Assembly: GCF_000003815.2 (NCBI RefSeq)
Contig: NC_049987.1
Location: 7,572,114-7,636,113 of the forward strand
DNA: 64,000 nucleotides
Origin: Branchiostoma floridae
Lineage: Eukaryota > Chordata > Leptocardii > Amphioxiformes > Branchiostomatidae
Reading direction: 5' to 3'
Part shown: positions 21,811 to 32,253 of the stretch, piece by piece
Layout: every line of letters begins with the position of its first letter
How positions within the stretch are numbered: position 1 is the first letter of the stretch
Position numbers and translations under genes: made by a program
Notes under the pieces: generated by a model
What the model was told of the DNA's origin: nothing
What the model saw: only the letters and a program-made list of their open reading frames with translations
The model's database searches: none

Positions 21811-24270
21811 CTGGGGAGTGAAGGACGAGATTGATAAGTAAAATGAAACCAACAACAGTGATCATTAGACTACATACTGGAACAACACTTTTAGCATCTT
21901 GAACGTAACGATACTTTTTTTTTCTTTGTAAGTACCAGGGTAATACATAACCAGTGATTTATAAGTAAGAAACGTGCAGCTAAGCTTTTTGGGTTGAAGT
22001 GTCAAAAACATTGGTATTGACTGTATGTGAAGTTCGCAGTCATTCGATATTAGCGAGAAGAAATTAATATGACACAAAACTTACTTGACAGGGTGCTGGA
22101 AGGCTGTGGGGCCAGGTTCGGGACCACGCGTATCAGAGCCGTTGTTGGTGGAGGAAGGACGGGCATATGGCTGCAGAAAATAAAAGTAGAGGTATGATAA
22201 GTATAATTCTATACAAAAAGAAAAATGATATCACAGAAAATCATAGATACAACAATGTCCCGTTACTGCACTGGAAAGCTGCTTGCATGTTGCGATTGGA
22301 GCAAGGTGCTGCTATGAGTGGTTTGGACCAAGACGCTACTTTTGGTAGGCCAAGGTGAAGAAGTTCAAGAACAATATTCGCACGGGATTCAAAACTTTGA
22401 CCCTGAATCGTTAAAATTCATGTTTCTTTGAGAACATGTGAACCTTACTGAAGTATGTGAAATACATGCAGCAACCGTCCACATGGCGACGACTATGTTG
22501 TTAACATAATTTAGTCTCATTAACTGTTCAATACACATTATGAACACGAGAAGTCAAGAGTATTTGTATACGTCTGACACTTTCTTTGTAGTATTAAAGA
22601 AAGGCGGCCAATTAGAAAGATTATGCCCAATTGTTTTGGAGAAAATGAAGCCATACTTATTAATTAGAGGGCAGGAGAGGCTTAGACCGGAGGTGTGAAC
22701 TTGTTAAAAACTTTCGGATAAGACCCACTCCAAAGGCTATTGAGGCTGAAGGGATTTGGGTCTAATCTTTTGTCTTGTCATTATTTGTTGCACGTCTGCT
22801 AATCAAGGCCATACGATTTGTGTTCCTCGGACCTCACAAGCCACACTATCTTTTGCTCAAACCAAACCATGATTTCCTGAATGATAACAGAAATGAACTT
22901 GGAAAAGGGCTGTTTTTTCTTTAAATTTTGACATGCGAAGTTCAAACTATTATGAAAGAGTGTTATCGAAAGGAAGTGGTGCCATGTGTTGTGGCCTTGG
23001 CCACAGTTCATGAATATGCGCGAAACCCGTGAAAGTAGAGAACATGTGATTTTGGCGTGTTCTTTCAATGTTTCTAGCTTTAGGAACAACGAACCATCTT
23101 GCAAGGTTTTCGGTCTACGAAAAGAAAACGCACTTTAGGGAGGAAGGAAGAACAACGCGTTGGATGCCGTCTACGTCCTGTCGGTGTGCTTCAGTAGTCG
23201 GAAACTGTCTGCCCGGCCCGGCACGAGAGTTTACTCCAACCGGCGTTTGAAGACGAGCGCCCGGGACCATAAAACGTTTTCGGCTCGTCTCTGAACCCGT
23301 CATAAAAGTCTTTATCTGAAGCCCTAAATGGGGAATTGAGTGAGTCCAGGCGACAAATTAGCCCACGAGTCGTGCCTTCGCTGAGTGTATCAAAGTGTGG
23401 CGGCGTGCTTCAGTTTTCACTCCTACGGCTCTTAGCCGACTTTGATCAACAGTTTAGTTTAGCGCCAAAGTATCGAATATGGGCGGAGGAAAGTTCCGTT
23501 TGATGTACAATTTGTTCGGAAGAAACGAGAAAACTCTGGTTTGCAGGGGGCATTCGGAACAGTACCGTACAAAAATCATGCAAAGACATTCCAGTGCAGA
23601 ATCGGGAGTCAGTAGCATTGGCGCTAGATCTACAGGCGACTGTCTTGAAGCCTTGAAGACTACTGGCTGGTAACAGAATTTAAGATTTGTGCCTACCTTG
23701 TTCCGTCTCTCCCTGATGGCGTTGCGTCTCAAGATGTCGCGTTCTGTGACGATCCACGGGCGCCAGACTGGGGCCTGGACGGGCCTGGAGTCGGGAGGGA
23801 GAAATACGATTTAGAACTTGATCACAACCCCTGATGGAAATATTATTACTTCAAGAAACCAGAGCCAAATGGTTGACCGTTGGGCCAAGTCATGGACACG
23901 GGTCATATCAGTTGCCTCGCACAGGCAAGAAAGAACTGCTCTGTTTTGATCTGGGGTTATCATATGCCTATTTCAATTACAATTGTATAGATTTTGTGCG
24001 ATTCTTACTGTATGGAATGATAAGGGCACACTAGCTAACATTGACGCCGTATCTGTTGGGACACAGAAACCGTACCATATTGAACGATATCGCTGTACTG
24101 AGAGCAACTCTAAACTTAAAAGCAGCTCAAATGGGATAAATGGAAAATGAGATGAGTTCAAAAGACATGTCTACTTACATTCCCGAAACCTTTGTCCTCT
24201 GCTTGTGGCAGTTGCACTGGTGCGCTGAGCACAGGGCGGCAGAGTTGAACGTGAATCCGGTAGACTCCAT
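21609..24270 (-). CDS. Ripply: Ripply transcriptional co-repressor adaptor (complete, four exons)
   Basis: Exons 24270-24179, 23784-23697, 22170-22085 and 21810-21609 join to 468 nt and 155 residues. Ripply proteins bring Groucho/TLE co-repressors to T-box factors and act in segmentation of paraxial mesoderm. Both hallmarks are present: the Groucho-binding WRPW at residues 38-41 (in APVWRPWIVTERD), and the Ripply homology domain at about 86-118 (HPVKLHWSKPVYDYMYQYGK then LLDAFPVQATI). The C-terminus is strongly acidic (SDDSDFESDYEDDSDADE), as in the family. The length is typical for Ripply. On the minus strand it faces away from Sim, 29.7 kb from the first candidate Sim exon. A TATA-like TACAAATA lies about 120 bp upstream of the ATG. 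Confidence 0.96.
22085..22170 (-). CDS. Ripply: Ripply exon 3
   Basis: It encodes residues 61-88, PYARPSSTNNGSDTRGPEPG to FQHPV, a linker leading into the Ripply homology domain. The acceptor is CTGCAG and the donor is AA|GTAAGT. Confidence 0.92.
23697..23784 (-). CDS. Ripply: Ripply exon 2 (WRPW)
   Basis: It encodes residues 31-60, with PVQAPVWRPWIVTERDILRR. The acceptor is CTCCAG and the donor is AAG|GTAGGC. WRPW contacts Groucho/TLE. Confidence 0.95.
24179..24270 (-). CDS. Ripply: Ripply exon 1
   Basis: It encodes MESTGFTFNSAALCSAHQCN and ten more residues, ending in phase 2 at AT|GTAAGT. The join recreates an ATG codon (Met31), so a second in-frame start exists at the junction. No domain is recognised. 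Confidence 0.85.
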
Positions 24271-24392
24271 AGTCACAGTGAAGTAAGACGTTCCTGTAGA
24301 GTACAGTAGAGATGGTAGGATGAGCTCGGCGGAGACTGACTGCTTGTAGGACCGCTAGAGGAAAAGTGATACTCCCTCAGCTCCGGCGACGC

Positions 24393-24400
24393 TATTTGTA
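24393..24400 (-). promoter_or_regulatory. TATA-like box of Ripply
   Basis: TACAAATA on the minus strand, 123 bp upstream of the Ripply ATG, at a plausible distance for a short 5' untranslated region. It is a consensus match only. Confidence 0.3.
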
Positions 24401-26615
24401 CCCGAGCTAGCCACGGGCGGCCCTCCCCTCGGCCATGCATACATTTTCACTGATCTGCCTTTTCGCAGGAAGTTGACGATTCCCCGTGTTTTGTTTTCGC
24501 GCAGAAATCCCATTAACTCCACAAAGGCGCCCTGCCGTGTAGGGTGTCATCCGTGCTTTAGTTTTGGCACCGAATCATCATTAGCCCCATTGTGCTAAGT
24601 TGGGATAGTCGCATAGGCTTGAATGAAAAGGGGCTGCATAATTTTAAGGAGAAGAATCAAATGAACCTCCCATTTTTCACTTTTATGGACTCCCGTTTTC
24701 AGAAACAAGTTCAAAACGCGAGTTGAACTTCACCGTGGGAAAGTCCAGGTTTTGGTGTCGCGTTTCCAGATGGGCGATTTCCTATCAGCGTTTGGCCAGG
24801 ATTCGAACCATCTGGGAAGTTTGTTATTCCATCTGGGACGAATTTCGTATTCCTGGGGTTAAATGCTCAGGGGGCTCGCGAGGAGGCACCCCCCCTCCCA
24901 TCGCCTCGTGAATTGGTCATGACGTCGTGCCTAGCTGTACTACAATTAAATTTGGCTGTTTTAGCACGTATGCACCATTCTCGTGAGAGAGTGCGAACAG
25001 GGATGGCGGGGTAGTGCGACTTTCCTTCACTCCCAGTCAGCCACACCAATGAAAAATTGACACAGCTACAATAATCAAAATATGGAAGGAAAGAAAAACA
25101 AAAATACTGCTACTGCCAAAGAAAAACATCCCTGCACACATGGGACTTGTGGGAGTATAAAGTGATTAACTTCAAACGCACAAAGTTTATGAAAAAGCTG
25201 CCCCTATCAAAAGAAAGTTGTCACAAAAGATGCCGTGAGCTCAATTAACCTCTTTTATGATCTTTTATAGCAGACACTCTACTGGTCCTCTATGTAAGAA
25301 TGGATCGACTTTGTTATTCTTACTTGGAGTTTATTTATCTAAGAAAATAAAGAAACAGATCATGCCAAATTGTAAACACAGAAGATACTAAAAACCCACA
25401 CATGCGTTTCTGCAGATAGCTGACCAAACAAACTTGTATACTCGAAAGTCGGAAGAAAACAAATTTCATAAACATTCAAAGGAAAAGCATGGAAATATTG
25501 TCTTTGAAAACCAAGTGCATCACCAAGTGTTTTATTTTTCACAAAATTTCTATCAGGTTCAAGTCATACGAGTCCAACATAGTTTTGCATTACTTTTACC
25601 GTTCAGATTTGCTGTTGAAACCCACAGTTTCATTCTCCGCGTTTACAAAATGTGACGTTACTGGAGGTAGGCGTACGCGAAGGGGGCATGCGTTTTGCCA
25701 AGCACCTCATAATACTCCGCTAATGTTGTGGTAATGATGTGAAATGGGGGGCGAGAAGAAATTTTGCATGAAAACCAGACGTTTCCCCTGACGACCCGTC
25801 CCTCAGCGGGGATACGGGCAAAATCGCCACCAAACCCGAGAAAAGGGTGGGAACGCACTTGGATGAGAAATTCCACCACTCACCGATAATGAACTGGGCG
25901 CACACGGACTGATACTGGGGCGCGCGCGGAGTGGCTAGGAAGTGTGCCAGCCGAGTTTATTGTCACTTTTATATAATCATCAACACATTCCCTTTGATAT
26001 AAAGCTGAAAAATCTTGATACTTTACATACTCTTCCAATTCCATTAGGAAAAGGCCGTTAGAAAAGTTGATGGGAAAATGAGTTTAGTGATAAATTTGCC
26101 AAATGTAGCAACTTTACGTGATTTTTGCCATGGCACTAGTGAATAGACACACGGATGGCACAACATATGTCTTCAAAAACGTCTTGCTTAAACGCCCATA
26201 ATCTTTATTATTAACCGTCAAGAATCCTTGATGATAATGCATCATTTTCCTAGCATTATCATTCTCTTATTGTTGAAATTTTAAAAACGGCCTGTTTCTC
26301 CTCCCATCTATGTGAAAAGCCGTTATATCCGAAGAAGTTTGCAGGTATTGAGTTACAAACTCCCAAACACCCGGTTATAGAAACAAGTTCAATCCTTGAT
26401 CCTTTACAAAAATCCGTTTATGGTGATTTTTTGTGTTTTTGTACAGAATATATCCGAGAAGAAACCACACGTATCGTTTCCGGGCAAACAGAAAATATGA
26501 ATATTCACGTCATGTCATACGGAGGAAAGTGCAAACACTAGTATTTGAGTTGATTCTACAAGACAAAAGGGAAGACAAGAACCCATGGTCGTATTACCGG
26601 ATTATACTGTATGAT

Positions 26616-26617
<2 letters not shown>

Positions 26618-26665
<48 letters not shown>
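26618..26665 (+). repeat. (TG)n microsatellite
   Basis: About 24 uninterrupted TG units. Confidence 0.95.
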
Positions 26666-26667
<2 letters not shown>

Positions 26668-27114
26668 CTGTGAGTTGTTCGTCCGTGAACTGTTAGCACT
26701 GAGACAAACGGGCAAAATGGTTGAGCAAATGTTGGGAGATATGCGTTACCTCCTGGAAAAGAATGAGAACTGTCATATCATAGCATAACTATCATATCAT
26801 AGTTCCAGTATAAAACTCCGGTCATAAGTTTTTGCTTTTGCGGTGTGTCAAGTCCTTGCGTTCCTAAACTTTGAAGTCATAAACGACACCTTTGAAAAAC
26901 AACGGTAAGAACGGTAAGATGATCATACGAACGTTAAAACAAGGGACATGGGACATATGTTCAGAACTCGTAAAGGATTTCTTGCCATCTGTGAAGCTTT
27001 CAAGATCTTTCAATTAATCCAAAGTGAGCAGCTAGAATAACAAGGTCAGCCCGTTCCCATGCTGCGTCCGTAAGGCGCTCCCCTCACACCGAGTTACGAC
27101 TTCTCGAGCCGGTG

Positions 27115-27414
27115 CGATGAACGTATGCCCCTTCGTATGGCTTAATTTCATTAGATCTCGTTACGAGCTCCGTCCGTAGCTGATGCGAAATGTGCTTCTT
27201 TGTACGTATAACGTAGAACAATCGCCTTTGTTTATATGACGATGCTTTTCAATTTGAAGTAGCTCGATGAACGTATGCCCCTTCGTATGGCTTAATTTCA
27301 TTAGATCTCGTTACGAGCTCCGTCTGTAGCAACACGAAATGTGCTTCTTTGTACGTATAACGTAGAACAATCGCCTTTGTTTATATGACGATGCTTTTGA
27401 ACTTGAAATAGCTC
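27115..27414 (+). repeat. two tandem copies of a 150-bp unit
   Basis: CGATGAACGTATGCCCCTTC starts each copy, at 27115 and 27265. The copies differ at few positions, mainly around CTGATGCGAAATG versus CAACACGAAATG, so the duplication is recent. Confidence 0.85.
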
Positions 27415-27628
27415 GGCAGACGGCGGCCTGGTGTGAACCCGCCAGTACTTGTGTAGTGCGGCTGGGCCATGTTGTAAAACTTCAAGTTCTGAAACTCTAA
27501 CGCATACTGGTTTCCTTAGAGGTTCAAGCGCAATCTTGTTACACATTTTGCCGCATGATTCGTACTGCATGATTCGTTGTCAATAAAAAAAGGAAATGAT
27601 TGAAACAAACAAAAAGTGTTTATATCGA

Positions 27629-27805
27629 AGTCACTTTCGGGCCGGTTTATGAGGACACGCAATGTGCACGCCTACCGGACCGCTGATGACTTCGCAACCC
27701 TGCGCCCATCTCATGGATCCGCCACCCTTCACACGTACGTACGAGCTTTGGCCGGACAGACGAACAAAAGCACAGTGGAACGTTTCCTGTGACCTTGTGG
27801 CTTCA
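27629..27805 (-). CDS. unrecognised exon-like open frame, copy A
   Basis: On the minus strand an acceptor-like CATTTTGTAG is followed by an open frame of 58 codons. It encodes DEATRSQETFHCAFVRLSGQ and later CEVISGPVGVH, ending in TGA. The CEVISGPVGVH block matches WEVISGSGGVH of copy B (28548-28790), with most base changes at codon third positions. I do not recognise a family. It could be the last exon of a small duplicated gene or a conserved non-coding block. Confidence 0.25.
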
Positions 27806-28547
27806 TCTACAAAATGAAATACGTACGCAACCATTAAACAGCTGAACGAACGCATCTGGCACGGTATATTTGATATTTCATATTTCGGCTCACTACGTTG
27901 AAATAAAAATGCCTACCGATTGGCACATGGCCATTACGAGATATCTGTTTGTTTTTTGTTTTCTTGCACAAGTTCTCAAGTCCGTGTGATACAGGCATGG
28001 CTGATACGGCAGCACTTCATTAGTCCAGGCAGTTTGCACCTAAGTACAAATTGAGGGGTGACGTGTGACTGAGGTAGCTAAATCCCGATCCCTGCTAACG
28101 CCACGGATCTGCAGTGAAGATAGAGTCATGTTTTTCTTGTGACTTTTCGTCTGCTCCAAGGAAACAATACACACGTATATACACACACAGATACACATAC
28201 TCTAGTACACATGCACGGGTATGAATATATGTATCCTATTGTCACCTGACGAGTACCCGAAGAAACGTCGAGTTTTCAAATGACCGTACAAAGTGGTCGA
28301 CGGCATGTTTCAAACATGCTGAAACGTGTTTTTGGCTCATTAGGCTTCTTACTGCCTGAGCCGACTTACTTTTTTCCCTCTCTTCTCTTTCTACATTTCT
28401 TTCTTTCTGTCTTCATACTTTTGTTTTGACTTTAATATGACAGACTGAAGACTGAGAAGCACTTTTAGATAAAGATACGGTGAACGGGCATGTCTAAACT
28501 TTAATTGATGTCAAAACGTAGAACTGGTTTCAACATTAATTGGTGGC

Positions 28548-28790
28548 CTAAACTATGATTTCAAAAGTACAATCTACTTCCAAGTTTGCCACAAGGTGCA
28601 CGCCTCCCGAACCGCTGATCACCTCCCATCCAGCGAGCCCCTCGCACGGCGCCGCGAGCCCGGCCCACTTTTCAGGGTTACACTCGTCTGCAAGTTCGCT
28701 GTTGTCTTCCAAAATACAGACAGACACACCTGGCAAAAACTCCCACGCTTCGTATTTGTCCGAGTCTAATACAAGTCCACTTCATAAAAG
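28548..28790 (-). CDS. unrecognised exon-like open frame, copy B
   Basis: The open minus-strand frame includes YEAWEFLPGVSVCILEDNSE and WEVISGSGGVHLVANLEVDC, ending at a stop at 28548-28550. It shares the (W/C)EVISG(S/P)xGVH block with copy A at 27.7 kb. Flanking non-coding similarity (27968-28017 against 29251-29300) suggests a larger duplicated segment. No family is recognised and the 5' limit is uncertain. Confidence 0.25.
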
Positions 28791-31700
28791 TTGAACGTCG
28801 TTCTAAGTATTATTAAACTTTAAAGGACTGCGTCACATTTTCTAAAGTTTATGCCAGTAAATATGCACAGGCATGCTGTTGAATTATTTTTGGTTCGTTT
28901 TGTGCTTTTGTTGTCTTCTATATGTTGTACTTTTCGTTCCCCAAAACTGCCCGTCCGGGCCTCTAGATGGAAATGTGACGTTAGCCTAAACTAGGATGTA
29001 TATTTTTGTGCGCATGGAGAAGTGTTTTATGATCTTTTAGGTTACACCGTGTTTATAGAGGTGCGTGAAGCTGAATGATACAAAAACTGTAAATCTACGA
29101 TATATAAAGTAGCACAGAGTTCAAGTGCGTCAAGCCCAAACAATCCGGGAAAAGTGTTTAACAGAATTTTAGCCGCGGAGCCCACTTTCGGTCACGAAAT
29201 GTGCTAAATAGGCGCACGCAGTTTTGCTGATCATTTTTGCGCCTCAGTACAACATCTCGAGTCCGTGTGAGATGCGCATGTCTGCTACGGTCTGATTCTA
29301 TTACGACTTCCAGCGCGTGGGATTGTTTTCACCCATAATCATTTCGCAGCAAAGGTCAAATTGAGGAAGTTCAACGGTGGACAAGGTGTTCTTTGTCTTG
29401 AGTTTGTTTCCCTGAAACCTTGACCTTTGTCTTGTGTTTAAAACTCAACGATGTTCTCAGATACAGGCAAAAAGATGCATGTAAAGGCGAATTACCTAGC
29501 GAAATACTGTGTAACCAATAACGGACTGACCTATTGGAGCTAACTCTGACGATGTTCCGCACACGTACATGTATATAAAGTTCTAATGGGAAATGTATAG
29601 TCATATTAGGTCATGTGATTTTATCTTGCCCTTGGAATACACACTCCAGGTACACATCGCTGCCAGTTACATTTCTCAACGTGCATCACTTAAGTAGTCG
29701 CAAGAGATGTTCACATTGCTACATATACAGGGCTATCGCTACTTTTATCTTTACCTGACTTCCCCTTTGCAAAGTTTCATCACAATACTTTATTTGGTTT
29801 AGATAGGATAGTTCAACTCTCTCTTTGGAAAGAGGTTTGTGACATTTGTTTTAAATCTTGGCTGTATGTGTGGCCTCTGAAGATGTTTATTTTCGTAAGA
29901 GATAGGAACTTATGAATATTCACTGTTTGTGAATGTGTACGATTAGGAATCCGAGGGTGGCTTAGCATAGCGGGAACATGTGAAGGACTTAGGCTGGATT
30001 TCTGTTGCGTTTTTTCTTACATTCTACTTGACTTGTTATCATTCCGATACTCGTATCTACACAAAGGCAAATTAATCACAGTCAGTTTTGTTTAGATCTG
30101 TAGAGCGTTTCAGTGTAACAATCACCAGAATGAACTAATTTGGGTCGAGGGGCCCTGATGGCTTGCCTCCCACTCACCGCCTTTCTTTGAACAGTTTTAT
30201 TGTATTTTCCTTTAGCGCAAATCAAAACTCATTTAAACTCAATTCAATTCAATTTTAGCCAGAAAACAACCGTGCTGGCATTTTTACTTACGACTTTTAA
30301 AGACGATGGATATGTGTTCCGAAGATCATATCTCATATATTTTATTCATGACTGATTCACACCGTTCTGCTATTGACTCCTCGGACGATGGCGTTAGCTC
30401 ACACATACTCACAAACTGGTACGGGCCATTATAGGGAGTGAGGCCGAGCTGTGCTCAGAAAATGTGTAAATAGTGTAACTTATAAGGCTTACAGCACTAG
30501 GCGTAGTTGTTCAATCATAAGTCATTGAAATAATAAAATTAATATCCTACTTGTAGCTTGCATTATAATGATCGATCATAGAATTAGAAGGCCATAGAAG
30601 CAGGTGCTTTTGTATTTTGCAGACAACTCTTCACTCTTATAGCAAGGAGTTTAAAAATGACCTCCTTGCTTATAGTTACAGAACATCTAAGTTTAACTTT
30701 GGTAACTAGTACCATGTTCAATGTCAGCAAAACGTTACACAAGTATAGGCAAAATAAAAGCGCTCCTATATTAGACATCGGGTACAGGCTTTCGCCTAGT
30801 ATTCGGCAGTAATAAACTCCAACTCAAAGCGCGTGTCTCATTTTGTTTATTACTGAGGAAGTTGATTCACATGAATATGTCAAAGCCTCCTGGGCTCATT
30901 TTCGTTCCCACTCAAATTTGATTACGACCCTGCCAAGTGGTTTGGACAGTTGTTGTTGTGATGCTGTTTTCCAGATACATATGGCGATACGAGCGCGATG
31001 CCTGCTGGGATGGGTAATTGGTGGGTCATCAAATCTGGAGGCCTGGCGGGACGGAGATAGGATCATCTGTCTGTGTCAGGCGCGCATTCCACAGATGGTT
31101 CTGCACCACACTCAACTAGATATATTTATCAATCTTCAAATAGTTTAATTGGACCAGACGTCCATATTAACATCAGCGAATATGAAATGTTGAAGTTCAG
31201 CTAGTGGTCGGGGGTTCATGACATTAGTTAATTTGACTATATTAGTAACTTCAGAATCTATTGCGAAAACACTAATGCAATAGGGTTGTGTTTTAGTTTG
31301 TGCGTGTTTTATAACTTTTATTTTAGTCTCGAGAAGCTGTGAATGACTCCTTTGGGTATTTGGAAAAAGGGTTAGGAAAACTAAACGAAGGTGAAATTCC
31401 ACAATGCTAACTATTACGGTACAATAGATCTTCCAGTTTTGCTACTACATTGTAGTACTGGAGTATCTCCTTTTCTGGTTTTCCAGTGCGTCTCAGGAGT
31501 CAAGACTCTTAAACCAAGCCACTGGCATATAATGTGTAAAGGCACTATGGTCCTTTTTTTCGCAAAATGAAGTCATATTATAAAGGTGGATCTTACTAGG
31601 ATGTTCAAGGTGTATAAGAGGCGTTTTGTCTGGTAATTGACACCCATTTGAAAAGGGTTGGGAAATGGAGATGAGGGTGTGTACCATTGAAATAGCTGCA

Positions 31701-32169
31701 TCACGCCTTGACCTAAACTTTTTTGGATGTTTAAAGTGTTTCCAGGGCCTATACAGACCAACTGAGTTTAGCCGGGACGCCAGAACGTTTCCAGAGCCTA
31801 ACGTTACATGGGACAACTGAGCTCTGCACGATAGACATGATAGAGTTATTTCTAATAGGAAACATCACATTATTATTGAGATCAGGCTGGGGGTCTGGAA
31901 TTCAGGCTACGACTAACAGACTACTAGTATAAACTACACACGCTTTTGGGAAACCGACTCATAACACTTCTTATACATGTACATAACCTTCTTGTTGAAT
32001 TAAACAAGCAGCTAACACTGCGAAATCCATATCCTCCAATATTTTTCACCGGCAAACTTCACTTCCGCATATGCACCTGGCCTAAAGTTACACGCTGACC
32101 TTTGACATCTTGCTGTGTTCTCATTGGCTACTCTTCATAAGCTAGCGGTTGAGCTCCATCGTCACGAAA

Positions 32170-32241
32170 GGTTCTATGGTGTAATGGTTAGCACTCTGGA
32201 CTCTGAATCCAGCGATCCGAGTTCAAATCTCGGTAGAACCT
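32170..32241 (+). tRNA. tRNA-Gln (anticodon CTG)
   Basis: A complete 72-nt tRNA folds cleanly. The acceptor arms are GGTTCTA and TAGAACC, the anticodon arm is CTGGA-CTCTGAA-TCCAG with anticodon CTG, and the T arm contains GTTCAAATC. A and B boxes are intact and there is no intron. It is nearly identical to the vertebrate tRNA-Gln(CTG), with a compensated change of the seventh acceptor pair. CCA is not encoded, as usual in eukaryotes. Confidence 0.97.
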
Positions 32242-32248
32242 AGAGTCC

Positions 32249-32253
32249 TTTTT
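32249..32253 (+). terminator. pol III terminator of tRNA-Gln
   Basis: A run of five T starting 8 nt after the tRNA. Confidence 0.85.

Larger units (their letters stand above)
24401..32169. other. intergenic region between Ripply and the tRNA
   Basis: No recognised gene. It contains a TG microsatellite, a 150-bp tandem duplication and two diverged exon-like copies (27.64-27.80 and 28.55-28.79 kb). It may contain regulatory DNA for Ripply; no element can be named. Confidence 0.5.

Noticed and set aside
21603-21821. 72-codon plus-strand frame rich in Val, Gly and Leu
   Set aside because: It is the antisense shadow of Ripply exon 4.
24791-24801. B-box sequence GGTTCGAATCC on the minus strand
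   Set aside because: No A box, no tRNA-like fold and no SINE body around it, so it is not called as a tRNA or SINE.
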